A stretch of 26,688 nt of DNA from Syncephalis plumigaleata. Taxonomy: Eukaryota; Zoopagomycota; Zoopagomycetes; Zoopagales; Piptocephalidaceae. Of the stretch, positions 1 to 8,139 are shown piece by piece. How positions within the stretch are numbered: position 1 is the stretch's first letter; each line of letters starts with the position of its first letter. The stretch lies in contig JAIXMF010000175.1 of assembly GCA_025201365.1 (NCBI GenBank), positions 1 through 26,688 on the forward strand, written 5' to 3'. The translations under genes and the position numbers were made by a program. The notes under the pieces were generated by a model, which was given only the letters and a program-made list of their open reading frames with translations, did no database searches and had not been told where the DNA came from.

Positions 1-1506
1 GCATCAGGTAATGATGGCAGCGCGAATGATGTCACTATTGCGGCAGCTGTATCCAGTAGCAACGACAACACCAAATCAAGCAACGAATCTACCACTGGCA
101 ATTCGGGCAGTAATACCACCCTAATTCTAAGTTGTGGAGGTGCTGCCGTTGGTGCTGCTCTCATTGTAGCCGGTTTCATTCAACATCGTCGTGTGCAGAA
201 TCGCAAACTCGCCGATCAGAAGCCATCTGCCGAATCTGCACGTGAACTCGATATGATGACGACACACGGTCATGCCGAGAAATTCCACGGTCCATCATTG
301 ACCATTCCGGCGGACACGATGATTGATATTACACCGCCTAAAAGCCCACGTCGTAGTGTTAGTCGCGATGATGCGAAGCCCGAGCATAACTGGCTCGCAC
401 GTGTATTCACAGGCAATGCCTCATTAAGTCCTAGTGCTGCCCGGTATATGTCCAAGGATCGTGGCACGGGACCACAGTTTAATAGGGATGTATATCCTCC
501 AGAGGAGGAGTTCGACGATGCTGCCTCCATCAGCTCCACCGGCTATGATCAAGGATCGACGAGTCATCTTGCCGTGCAAATATCACCCCGAGTAATGCGT
601 GTACCGGCTGCGGCCAAATTCGATAAGGATGGATTTGACGATGCCATGGTGCAAGCGCCCGGTTTGCCCAATTTTAATACTGGTAGTATTTACGGTGGTA
701 ATGCGGCAGATTGGGCGGCCTCGGTTAATGCTGCCGGTCAGGAACTGGCGAATAACTATGGTCGTACCTCTCCGCTACCGGTGATCAATCGTTCGCGTAA
801 TAATCGATCACCGGCCGCTGCAGTTGCAATGGATCTACCCAACTGGACTGATGATGACGCACACGCCACGGATACTACAGTTGTATCGCCAAAAGCCATC
901 CTAGGTCGAAGTGCTTATGTTCGCAATAATCACAATGGTAGTCAATCGGCCATCAACATGCACAGCATGAACGTGGATGACTACATTGATGACGAGGAAG
1001 ACGATGACGAGGATGATGACATCTACGATAGCTGCTCGGATTCCGATGGCAATTCGATAATTATCGATGTTGATCAGGCAATTGAAGCTGCGCTTCCTCC
1101 CACTCGTCGTCGTCGTCGTAGCAGTGCCATGTCAAAGATGGCGGCCAATGCCGCTGCCTCAAGTGCCGCTGCATCCGGAAAACCGCCTGTACCGCCACGT
1201 CGCGTAGTTAGACTGGCCAGTGCACCGTCAGCCACCGTCAGCATCGCTAATCCCACCTCTAAATTTAACGACACTCATGAATCGTCCTGGCGACAACAAC
1301 AATGGAATCTTCCTCAGATGAATCATCATCAACTCAATGAGACTGGTGAAGCAGAAGAGGAGAATGACGACAATATATTGTCACGAAATAAAAATTGTGG
1401 CACACCTAAGTCGCCTGTGCTCGTTCCCGAACTTTACAAATTCGGGTCAGCTAAAGGGATCTTCTTCCCGAAGATCCTCCACTCTCCTTACTTAACTTTA
1501 GTATAA
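1..1506 (+). CDS. Single-pass membrane protein with long cytosolic tail, 5' partial, 3' end replaced by LTR sequence
   Basis: The frame is open from the first base of the window, so the gene begins upstream. The visible part starts with a Ser/Asn/Thr-rich, probably extracellular stretch. One hydrophobic segment of about 23 residues follows (codons around 121-183, Leu-Ile-Leu ... Val-Ala-Gly-Phe-Ile), then a basic stop-transfer run (QHRRVQNRK). The tail of about 420 residues is presumed cytosolic. It contains SP/TP sites, an acidic block (DDEEDDDEDDD, about nt 985-1020), a poly-Arg run (about 1105-1120) and a proline-rich PPVPPRR motif (about 1186-1206) that resembles an SH3 ligand. From nt 1379 the codons come from the 5' LTR of the retrotransposon, and the stop (1504-1506) falls inside the LTR TATA box. 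The true end lies at 8140-8177. The family is not recognised; similar layouts occur in fungal cell-surface sensor or mucin-like proteins. Confidence 0.75.
   Translation, partial: ASGNDGSANDVTIAAAVSSSNDNTKSSNESTTGNSGSNTTLILSCGGAAVGAALIVAGFIQHRRVQNRKLADQKPSAESARELDMMTTHGHAEKFHGPSLTIPADTMIDITPPKSPRRSVSRDDAKPEHNWLARVFTGNASLSPSAARYMSKDRGTGPQFNRDVYPPEEEFDDAASISSTGYDQGSTSHLAVQISPRVMRVPAAAKFDKDGFDDAMVQAPGLPNFNTGSIYGGNAADWAASVNAAGQELANNYGRTSPLPVINRSRNNRSPAAAVAMDLPNWTDDDAHATDTTVVSPKAILGRSAYVRNNHNGSQSAINMHSMNVDDYIDDEEDDDEDDDIYDSCSDSDGNSIIIDVDQAIEAALPPTRRRRRSSAMSKMAANAAASSAAASGKPPVPPRRVVRLASAPSATVSIANPTSKFNDTHESSWRQQQWNLPQMNHHQLNETGEAEEENDDNILSRNKNCGTPKSPVLVPELYKFGSAKGIFFPKILHSPYLTLV
1375..1378. repeat. 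Target-site duplication, left copy (ATAT)
   Basis: The four bases just before the 5' LTR match the four just after the 3' LTR (8136-8139). A fifth base does not match. Removing one copy restores the host reading frame. Confidence 0.85.
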
Positions 1507-1509
1507 ATA
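1502..1509 (+). promoter_or_regulatory. LTR TATA box
   Basis: TATAAATA in the middle of the 5' LTR, repeated at 7992-7999 in the 3' LTR. It is the likely promoter of the genomic RNA, with transcription expected to start some 25-35 bases downstream. The TAA ending the host-LTR fusion frame lies within it. Confidence 0.65.
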
Positions 1510-1529
1510 TGTGCAAACAATTAGTATTC

Positions 1530-1535
1530 AATAAA
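1530..1535 (+). terminator. LTR polyadenylation signal
   Basis: AATAAA, also at 8020-8025 in the 3' LTR. In the 5' copy it may also end transcripts of the interrupted host gene prematurely. Confidence 0.5.
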
Positions 1536-1645
1536 CAATTAACCATTATCAACCCGATATCTGAACTACTATTTTACTGTGAAGTGTCTTACATCCTGTC
1601 TCTGATAGCGAACTAACTAAATCCTGAATCACCCAACTCATCACA

Positions 1646-1663
1646 TTGGCGAGCAAGCACCAG
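1646..1663 (+). other. Candidate minus-strand primer binding site
   Basis: The sequence directly after the 5' LTR is T followed by TGGCGAGCAAGC. The TGG is complementary to a tRNA 3' CCA end, as expected for a tRNA-primed element, and the next base would pair with a G discriminator. I could not match it with confidence to a particular tRNA. Confidence 0.5.
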
Positions 1664-1699
1664 AACGAGACTCGAGTAATAAGAGGGACACTGCGAAAT

Positions 1700-3169
1700 A
1701 TGAATAACCAAGCACAAGAACCGACAAGACCGGCCAGCGATTCTGGCACCGTCATGGGAAGTGGCGGCGAAACGGTCAACACAACAACAGGTGCGACTAC
1801 GTCGACCACATATGAACGAACCATACCAGCAGGACCGACGACATCGGCCACCCAAGAACAGACCATACCAGCGGGCGCGGCAGCACCGGCCCCGAATCAA
1901 TATTACTGGGCACCCGTACAAGGTTCGCCAGCAGAGACGCCATCATCCAATAGCATGATGGGCGAATATCAACAATTCATTACCTTACCAAGAGAAGTGA
2001 GAGCCTCATTCTTGGCACAAGCATCGCATTACACGTTACCTTACAACACGGTGAACCAGCCAGCGTATAACAGCACGGTATTGCCAAACCACACCGGATT
2101 CTTGGAACCACTCCCGTCCATGGACACGAACCAGAGTTTCGAGGCACATCGAGCTCCTCCTTTGCAACGGACTGCGGCACCGCCGGTAGTTACCACGCAT
2201 AACGGAGATGCTGCTCATGAGCCCAGAGGGAACGTAGATGGTTACGGTCTAATGTCAGGTTTCGGCCAAGAGAATCACGGACGGCACAGCGGACCGCGGC
2301 AAACCTACGACAAGCATATTAAATGTTTCTCTGGCTCACCTACGCAGGAAGATGCTGTGCTATGGCTCGAACATTACGAACAAGCCTCCTTTGCAAACCA
2401 GTGGAACGATGCCCATATGATACGATGGGTAGGAAGTTATTTGAATGGTTCGGCCGCCACTTGGTGGAACGCGACTAGACATCAAGTCAACCACTGGAAG
2501 ACTAATGCGGATCCCAGGAAGTCGACACCAGGCAGCTTCTACTACGCTTTCATCAGTGCTTTCATCACTCCCGAACTGCAGAACAATTGGTTCAAATATC
2601 TAATGAACTGCCAACAATGCGGGGACGAAGATATTAGTCAATTTGCGATGCGTATAAGGGAACTCACCAAACGAGTACGATTCACTCGCACCATCCTCGA
2701 CGAACAGATCGGAGACATATTTCTGCAAGGCTTACCGACACTACTCCGGAACAAGATCCTCGATTACGAGACGGACCAGATCAAGGGAAGGATGTCGTTT
2801 GAAGAGAGAGTCCAACAAGCTATCAAATACGAGCTCAATCATCGATTTTCGAACAATCTTCCATCGATTCAACCGGACAACGACGACAAGGCCCCTATGA
2901 GATATAACGATAACCCGTCACGCATCAAACCTCTATTCGAGCTGGAAACTCAACGCGAACGCCAGGATACCCGCTCGACTAACAACAGCAACAACAGCAG
3001 CAACGAGTTCAAAATGTTGCTAGAACAAGTCAATAAGTTAGCGGCACAAGTCAAGGAACTCACAGCGCGTCCGCAGAAAGGATCTCGCCCGTGCCCGAAC
3101 TGCAACCTGGTGGACCCCAACCACAGCTGGAAAGAGTGTCGAGACAAGAAACGTACGGATTTTCAGTAA
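1700..3169 (+). CDS. gag: Gag polyprotein of the Ty3/gypsy element
   Basis: 489 residues from the first ATG (1700). The frame is also open back to the LTR edge at 1646, but without an ATG. The N-terminal 200 residues are low-complexity and rich in Thr, Pro, Gln and Ala. From about residue 205 to 380 comes a retrotransposon capsid-type (Retrotrans_gag) domain, with the typical W-x-E-x-Y core, an ...AATWW... helix and ...EERVQQAIKYE... near its end. A Ser/Asn linker and a short coiled-coil-like stretch (LLEQVNKLAAQVKEL) follow. Near the C-terminus is a zinc-knuckle-like C-x2-C-x6-H-x4-C (residues 465, 468, 475, 480), two residues longer in the middle than the usual CCHC box. Gag would form the cytoplasmic particle that packages the RNA. 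The stop is immediately preceded by a -1 frameshift signal. Confidence 0.92.
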   Translation: MNNQAQEPTRPASDSGTVMGSGGETVNTTTGATTSTTYERTIPAGPTTSATQEQTIPAGAAAPAPNQYYWAPVQGSPAETPSSNSMMGEYQQFITLPREVRASFLAQASHYTLPYNTVNQPAYNSTVLPNHTGFLEPLPSMDTNQSFEAHRAPPLQRTAAPPVVTTHNGDAAHEPRGNVDGYGLMSGFGQENHGRHSGPRQTYDKHIKCFSGSPTQEDAVLWLEHYEQASFANQWNDAHMIRWVGSYLNGSAATWWNATRHQVNHWKTNADPRKSTPGSFYYAFISAFITPELQNNWFKYLMNCQQCGDEDISQFAMRIRELTKRVRFTRTILDEQIGDIFLQGLPTLLRNKILDYETDQIKGRMSFEERVQQAIKYELNHRFSNNLPSIQPDNDDKAPMRYNDNPSRIKPLFELETQRERQDTRSTNNSNNSSNEFKMLLEQVNKLAAQVKELTARPQKGSRPCPNCNLVDPNHSWKECRDKKRTDFQ

Positions 3170-6100
3170 CCGCAGCCCATTGTGAGGGTCAGGTTGCGGT
3201 CCATTTACAAGAACCCTACGAGACGGACGCCTTCGCGGCCGAGAGACGTACGCGGAAGGAGCCCAAGGAGCCGTATTCAAGAACGTTACGACCAAGCAGG
3301 AAGACAACGGAAGAGACTGCACAGGAACAAGAATTACAGCAAGAACTACAAGAACTGCAACAACAAGAACTACCGGAATCGCAACAGCAAGAACAGCCAC
3401 TGGAGCCGCAGCAGCCGGAGCCTATGCTAAGCGATAACGCGGAAGACGTAGTAATGGAGATGCAACAAGAAGAAGACACAAATGAACCAGGAAAAGACGA
3501 CGAGAAGAAGAACGAGCGACGCCTCAACACCAATCAAACGAGCCGCGAACGCAAGCTTCTGATTCAACTACTCAACATGAGAAGAGCCAAAGGAAGTCAC
3601 GCTTACGATCTGCCCGGAGGACTCAGCAAACAAGCTATTGGCATCACATACGGAGAACTGGCGGAACTAATAGACGCGCAACTACACCCCGATCGAGGTA
3701 CGCACGCGCCCATACGTAAGTTAAAGCCAAAGAAGAACGAGAAGAACGAGAAGAACGAGGCGGACGCGCTTCATAGCGAAATCACAGGAATCAAAGCATT
3801 ACACGCGCACACGTATGTGAAGCAACGGCCAGTACCCACCATTATCGACACCGGCTCAGCATACAGCATGATCAGCGAGACATTCTTACGCGAGTTCGAA
3901 TTACTCATAGACGACGAGTCCCCGTATAGCATGGTCGGAATCGACGGGCAATCACGTAAACCCGCCGGCATGCTAAGAGGATTAACTATACGCGTCGCCG
4001 GAGTCCCCTTCGAGATCGACGTACACGTTATGCCACATGCCCGGTTCTCGCTATTGCTCGGAATGGATTGGATCCTACGTACGGAAGCCCGTTTGGACTG
4101 TGCCGAGAGGATTATACACTTTCAACACCAAGGAGCAACCCGCAGCCTCACCACCTGGGCTACGGAAGCGGAGGCCGTAGTGGCCATGCAACAAGTATAC
4201 GATCCAAAGGACGACGAAACGGATCAGGAAGGTGAAGCAATGGCAGCACTCTTCGAAGGAAACGAGGAAACAGCAACCGAAGTAGACGCTTACATCACGC
4301 ATACAACCACTCCCATATGCATCAAGGCGCAGGGCAAATACGTCTGGAAGCCCGACGCATTACCGCTGCGCAACGACGAAATCTTACTAGAACCAGCTCA
4401 TCTGGAACTAACACAACATCACTTAATAGGTCTACCCGCACTAGGACCCGCGGCAAAGATAGGCCTCCCCCTAATCAACCCCACTAACCATGATGTTCAC
4501 TTACCTGCAGGCACTAAGCTGGCCTTAGCGTCAACCAATATCGAAAAGGTAAAGACGGTCAAAAACAAAGCTGAGTTACGGGTGGAATGGGAGAAAAAGG
4601 AAAGAAGTGTGGATGCTTACGTGACCACCGAGGAAACACCCTTTATATACCCGGAGGAACAGCTGGCCCAAACGCTGGACCCCGGATTGTCACCCACACA
4701 CCGACAATCGCTGATGGAAGTCCTACATAAAAACAGCGATCTTTTTGCGAAGGACGCAAATGACATGGGACACACTCGGCGCATCACCCATAAGATCGAT
4801 ACCGGAGACACCGACCCAATATTATGTCGACCTTATCGTTACTCACCTAAAGATAACGAGTTTATCGCGACCGAGGTACGACGCATGTTGGAACAGCAGT
4901 TAATCCGACCATCGAACGGACCATGGGCGTTCCCAATTGTATTGGTTACGAAAAAGGACGGCTCCATTCGATTTTGCGTGGACTATCGACGACTCAACGC
5001 CGTAACGAAACGCGACGCATTCCCTTTACCTAGGGTCGACGAGATCTTCGACGCACTCAACGGAGCAACGTGGTTCTCGTGTGTCGATTTAGCAGCAGGA
5101 TATTGGCAGATCGGCATGGAGGAGAAGGACAAGGTCAAGACAGCATTCGTTACGAGAGAAGGTACTTACGAGTTCAACGTAATGCCTTTCGGCTTAATGA
5201 ACGCTCCAGCAACTTTCCAACGCCTTATGAATGAGCTGTACACGGGACTACTCTGGACGTCGGTATTCGTTTATCTCGACGACATTCAAGTGTATTCCAA
5301 AAGCTTCGACGAACACCTGGTACACTTACAACGAGCTCTGGACCGAATACGGGAAGCCGGGCTCAAGCTCAAACTGAAGAAGTGCGAATTCGGTAAACGA
5401 GAAGTCGCCTTCCTAGGTTATCGTACCGGCATCAACGGGCTCACCACTGACCCCGACAAGGTACAACGTATATCGGAGTGTCGGCCACCCATCAACGTGA
5501 AAGAGCTTCGATCGTTTCACGGTCTAGCCTCTTATTACCGAAGATTCATTCCCAACTTTGCCCGAATATCCGAGCCTTTACGCCTCCTGTTTCGAAAGGA
5601 AACCCCCTGGCAATGGAGCGACAATCAACAGAAAGCCTTTGACGAATTGAAAGCAGCACTCACCATGGAGCCCGTGCTGACGTTCCCCGACTTCGACAAG
5701 AACTTCGTATTGGAAACGGACGCATCGGTCGCAGGCCTTGGAGCTGTGTTGTCACAAGTAGGAGAAGACGGCAAGGAACATCCAATTCACTATGCCAGTC
5801 GCAGCACCACTATCCACGAGCAACGACTAGCTACTACTACGGAATTAGAAGCAGCTGCCGTAATGTGGGCATTAGAATACTTTCGTCACTACGTACATGG
5901 TAAGAAGGTGACGATACGTACCGATCATCAAGCAGTGCCATTTATATTTGCACGCGGAGCAACTCGACCAGTACCCCGGAAGTTCGCTCGATGGATCGCC
6001 CAGTTAAGCGACTACGACTATACCATCGCCTATAAACAAGGAAGAGCTAACGCCAACGCTGACGCTCTGTCTCGACCACCATTCGCTCCCGAGGTTATCG

Positions 6101-6561
6101 ACGCGCTACTAGCGATAAACGATAACGAAAATCTAAAGGTAAGGCGTATCTCACCGTACGCTAAGATACCGACGAGAAGTACCGAAGTCGCGGCAGGCTA
6201 CGACCTACACACGCTTCACCCAATCACTATCGAACCTATGGAGACACAACAAGTAAATACCGGCATCGCCATTCAACTACCGCCTGGCACTTACGGACGC
6301 ATCGCACCACGAAGCGGATTGGCTGCTCGATACAGTATTGACGTGTTAGCTGGCGTAATTGACGCTGACTATCGAGGCGAGTTGAAAATATTGTTAATTA
6401 ACCTAGGCAAAAACGCGGTCACCTTCCAAGAACACGACCGCATCGCCCAATTAATCTTGGAACAACACTGTACACCTAACGTGGAAGAAGCGAACGAGCT
6501 TACCACTACTCAACGAGATCAGGCCGGCCTAGGATCGACAGGTTTGGCCGCGCAACAGTAA
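3091..6561 (+). CDS. pol: Pol polyprotein: protease, reverse transcriptase, RNase H, dUTPase
   Basis: The -1 frame is open from 3037; residue numbers here count from a GTG at 3091 (1156 residues). There is no ATG near, so expression by frameshifting from Gag is expected, entering near 3160. A Gln/Glu-rich spacer (about residues 45-150) precedes the aspartic protease (I-I-D253-T-G-S, with a later LLLGMDW). The reverse transcriptase is about 570-780, with catalytic Asp in CVD666LAAGY and YLDD at 728-731. RNase H (about 860-990) shows ETDAS, TTELEA and RTDHQA. The last 150 residues are a complete dUTPase: AGYDL (1035-1039), APRSGLA (1072-1078), GVIDADYRGE (about 1089-1097), RIAQLI (1117-1122) and AGLGSTG (1145-1151). 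The TAA follows five residues later. There are no internal stops. Confidence 0.93.
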   Translation: MPELQPGGPQPQLERVSRQETYGFSVTAAHCEGQVAVHLQEPYETDAFAAERRTRKEPKEPYSRTLRPSRKTTEETAQEQELQQELQELQQQELPESQQQEQPLEPQQPEPMLSDNAEDVVMEMQQEEDTNEPGKDDEKKNERRLNTNQTSRERKLLIQLLNMRRAKGSHAYDLPGGLSKQAIGITYGELAELIDAQLHPDRGTHAPIRKLKPKKNEKNEKNEADALHSEITGIKALHAHTYVKQRPVPTIIDTGSAYSMISETFLREFELLIDDESPYSMVGIDGQSRKPAGMLRGLTIRVAGVPFEIDVHVMPHARFSLLLGMDWILRTEARLDCAERIIHFQHQGATRSLTTWATEAEAVVAMQQVYDPKDDETDQEGEAMAALFEGNEETATEVDAYITHTTTPICIKAQGKYVWKPDALPLRNDEILLEPAHLELTQHHLIGLPALGPAAKIGLPLINPTNHDVHLPAGTKLALASTNIEKVKTVKNKAELRVEWEKKERSVDAYVTTEETPFIYPEEQLAQTLDPGLSPTHRQSLMEVLHKNSDLFAKDANDMGHTRRITHKIDTGDTDPILCRPYRYSPKDNEFIATEVRRMLEQQLIRPSNGPWAFPIVLVTKKDGSIRFCVDYRRLNAVTKRDAFPLPRVDEIFDALNGATWFSCVDLAAGYWQIGMEEKDKVKTAFVTREGTYEFNVMPFGLMNAPATFQRLMNELYTGLLWTSVFVYLDDIQVYSKSFDEHLVHLQRALDRIREAGLKLKLKKCEFGKREVAFLGYRTGINGLTTDPDKVQRISECRPPINVKELRSFHGLASYYRRFIPNFARISEPLRLLFRKETPWQWSDNQQKAFDELKAALTMEPVLTFPDFDKNFVLETDASVAGLGAVLSQVGEDGKEHPIHYASRSTTIHEQRLATTTELEAAAVMWALEYFRHYVHGKKVTIRTDHQAVPFIFARGATRPVPRKFARWIAQLSDYDYTIAYKQGRANANADALSRPPFAPEVIDALLAINDNENLKVRRISPYAKIPTRSTEVAAGYDLHTLHPITIEPMETQQVNTGIAIQLPPGTYGRIAPRSGLAARYSIDVLAGVIDADYRGELKILLINLGKNAVTFQEHDRIAQLILEQHCTPNVEEANELTTTQRDQAGLGSTGLAAQQ
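3157..3217 (+). promoter_or_regulatory. Candidate -1 ribosomal frameshift signal (gag to pol)
   Basis: Gag is in frame 2 and Pol in frame 1, so a -1 shift is needed. The overlap is open from 3037 (last frame-1 stop 3034-3036) to the Gag stop 3167-3169. The heptamer G-GAT-TTT at 3157-3163 is exactly in phase (X XXY YYZ) and one codon before that stop. It resembles the known G GAU UUA site of the MMTV pro-pol junction. After a 5-base spacer, ACCGCA (3169-3174) can pair with TGCGGT (3195-3200). Inside the loop, AGGGT (3185-3189) can pair either with GCCC (3175-3178, as GGGT) to extend the hairpin or with ACCCT at 3213-3217 to form an H-type pseudoknot. Confidence 0.7.
6136..6558 (+). other. dUTPase domain within Pol
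   Basis: Trimeric-type dUTPases hydrolyse dUTP to dUMP and pyrophosphate. All five family motifs are present in order, including the Asp and Tyr of motif 3 (IDADYRG) and the flexible C-terminal glycine-rich motif 5, which here has Leu (1147) where Phe is common. The order RNase H - dUTPase - integrase is that of the non-primate lentiviruses (EIAV, FIV, visna). The stop codon follows motif 5 at the usual end of a free-standing dUTPase, so the domain could form its natural C-terminus. The likely role, by analogy, is limiting uracil incorporation during cDNA synthesis. Confidence 0.9.
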
Positions 6562-6567
6562 GTCATC

Positions 6568-7839
6568 ATGGAGCCGTGGCGTTACCGAGAGTTGGTAAAC
6601 TTCCTCGAGGAAACGCGGCTACCCGAAGGCATGGACCAAGATGCCGAAAAGAAGTTTCGACAATTCGCCAAACCCTATCACTTACAAGAACGACACCTAT
6701 ATTATACTAATCCTCGTAATACATCTAACCGCAATCCATTATTAGTCTTACAACCGGAAGGCGCTTTAGAAGCTCTTCGACTCTGTCATCAACAAACCGG
6801 ACACCCCGGTGTCGACGCAACTATACGCCGTTTACACCAATCTTACTATTGGCCGACTATGAAGGACGACACGCGAGCTTACGTCCGTGGCTGTCCCTCG
6901 TGTCAACTTCGCCGTAATGAACCACCTACTGAACCTTTACATCCCATACCTGTACATACTCCTTTTCATCGCGTAGGTATCGATCTTATTGGACCTCTCC
7001 CTGTCGCCGCTCGAGGTCAACGATACATTATTGTCGCTACCGACTACTTAACCAAGTGGGCTATCACTAAAGCCGTACCTGACAAGAGCGCAGCTTCAGT
7101 GGCATTATTCTTATACAAGAAAGTCTGTCTCACCTACGGAACACCTCAAATAATACTCACCGATCAAGGTCTCGAATTCCGCAATCAAACCATTCGAGCG
7201 CTTTGTGCGCAGTTCGACATCAAACACACCTTCGCTACACCTTATCGCCCACAGACTAACGGCCTGACCGAGCGACTTAACAAGACACTCGGCGAAGCAC
7301 TCGCTCGCTCTGTCGCCCTATCGTCAGATAAGTCTACATGGCCTCAATACTTACCCACTGTTACTTTTACCTATAATATCAACAAGCAAGCCACCACCGG
7401 TTTCTCCCCAGCCCAACTATTGTTAGGTTATCAACCTAAAGCTCCTGAATCCCTCACCTTACCAACTCCCCCGGAATATCCGTATCCTTCCGCGAGCGAA
7501 ATTTACGCTCGAGGGGCTCAACTTCAGTATCAATTTGATGCGCAACTACCATTAATACAAGAGAAGATCAAGCAGAAACAACAACGTATGAAAGAACGAT
7601 ATGACGGTAAGAGACGAGGAAGACCACCGTTGACAATAGGTCAATACGTCTATGTCAAAAGAAGTGAATTACAAAATCGATTTGACACCAAACTGGAACC
7701 TCGCTGGACGGGGCCACATCCTATCCTCGATCATCCTAACCCTGCTACCTACTTAATTCGTATCGACAAGCATGAACGCTTGATACATCGCGATCGCTTG
7801 AAACTGGCACACAACATCATCACCGATCTGACGCGCTAA
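6568..7839 (+). CDS. int: Integrase of the Ty3/gypsy element
   Basis: 423 residues from an ATG six bases after the Pol stop, in the same frame as Pol. The ATG has A at -3 and G at +4. The N-terminal zinc domain has H74-x4-H79-x29-C109-x2-C112. The catalytic core has D139 (GIDLIGP), D199 (LTDQGLEF) and E235 (NGLTERLN), a D,D(35)E spacing. The C-terminal part has the GPY/F-type motif (WTGPHPI), and the ORF ends in a basic tail with no chromodomain. The protein would insert the cDNA with 4-bp staggered cuts, in agreement with the ATAT duplication. Because it is cut off from Pol by TAA, it needs reinitiation, stop readthrough or splicing. Confidence 0.92.
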   Translation: MEPWRYRELVNFLEETRLPEGMDQDAEKKFRQFAKPYHLQERHLYYTNPRNTSNRNPLLVLQPEGALEALRLCHQQTGHPGVDATIRRLHQSYYWPTMKDDTRAYVRGCPSCQLRRNEPPTEPLHPIPVHTPFHRVGIDLIGPLPVAARGQRYIIVATDYLTKWAITKAVPDKSAASVALFLYKKVCLTYGTPQIILTDQGLEFRNQTIRALCAQFDIKHTFATPYRPQTNGLTERLNKTLGEALARSVALSSDKSTWPQYLPTVTFTYNINKQATTGFSPAQLLLGYQPKAPESLTLPTPPEYPYPSASEIYARGAQLQYQFDAQLPLIQEKIKQKQQRMKERYDGKRRGRPPLTIGQYVYVKRSELQNRFDTKLEPRWTGPHPILDHPNPATYLIRIDKHERLIHRDRLKLAHNIITDLTR

Positions 7840-7856
7840 GGGACTAGCTTCGTCCT

Positions 7857-7868
7857 AGGGTAGGGGTA
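7857..7868 (+). other. Candidate polypurine tract
   Basis: AGGGTAGGGGTA abuts the 3' LTR. It is purine-rich apart from two T, and it is in the position where plus-strand synthesis is primed in LTR elements. Confidence 0.5.
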
Positions 7869-8135
7869 TGTCACGAAATAAAAATTGTGGCACACCTAAG
7901 TCGCCTGTGCTCGTTCCCGAACTTTACAAATTCGGGTCAGCTAAAGGGATCTTCTTCCCGAAGATCCTCCACTCTCCTTACTTAACTTTAGTATAAATAT
8001 GTGCAAACAATTAGTATTCAATAAACAATTAACCATTATCAACCCGATATCTGAACTACTATTTTACTGTGAAGTGTCTTACATCCTGTCTCTGATAGCG
8101 AACTAACTAAATCCTGAATCACCCAACTCATCACA
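7869..8135 (+). repeat. 3' long terminal repeat
   Basis: 267 bp, no mismatch against 1379-1645 in a line-by-line comparison. It is preceded by a short purine-rich tract and followed by the ATAT target duplication. Confidence 0.97.
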
Positions 8136-8139
8136 ATAT
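8136..8139. repeat. Target-site duplication, right copy (ATAT)
   Basis: Same four bases as 1375-1378. The host coding sequence resumes at 8140. Confidence 0.85.

Larger units (their letters stand above)
1379..1645 (+). repeat. 5' long terminal repeat
   Basis: 267 bp, beginning TGTCACGAAATA and ending CATCACA. Identical over its whole length to 7869-8135. It carries a TATAAATA box and an AATAAA signal, so it can act as promoter and polyadenylation region. Confidence 0.97.
1379..8135 (+). mobile_element. Complete Ty3/gypsy-type LTR retrotransposon with dUTPase, 6757 bp
   Basis: Two direct 267-bp LTRs, each starting TG and ending CA, are flanked by ATAT. Between them lie a gag ORF, a pol ORF in the -1 frame and an integrase ORF. 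The order protease, RT, RNase H, integrase is that of Ty3/gypsy (Metaviridae). Three things suggest an autonomous and possibly active copy: LTRs identical base for base, long uninterrupted ORFs, and intact DTG, YLDD, RNase H, HHCC and D,D(35)E motifs. There is no envelope ORF between integrase and the 3' LTR and no visible chromodomain. A dUTPase domain between RNase H and integrase is the unusual component. The insertion has the same orientation as the interrupted host gene. Confidence 0.96.

Noticed and set aside
1646-1699. Gag start at TTG next to the LTR
   Set aside because: This segment is the expected primer binding site and has no ATG. The first ATG at 1700 is a more likely start in a eukaryote.
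3038-3533. Ser/Cys-rich and Val/Leu-rich - strand ORFs over the Gln/Glu-rich spacer of Pol
   Set aside because: They mirror the CAA/GAA-rich coding repeats of Pol on the other strand.
6558-6600. Intron removing the Pol stop codon
   Set aside because: A perfect donor string is present, but I found no clear branch point and acceptor before the integrase zinc domain that would give a sensible fusion. It is kept only as an alternative.
7840-7868. Possible envelope gene or third ORF between integrase and the 3' LTR
   Set aside because: Only 29 bases separate the integrase stop from the LTR, so there is no room for one.
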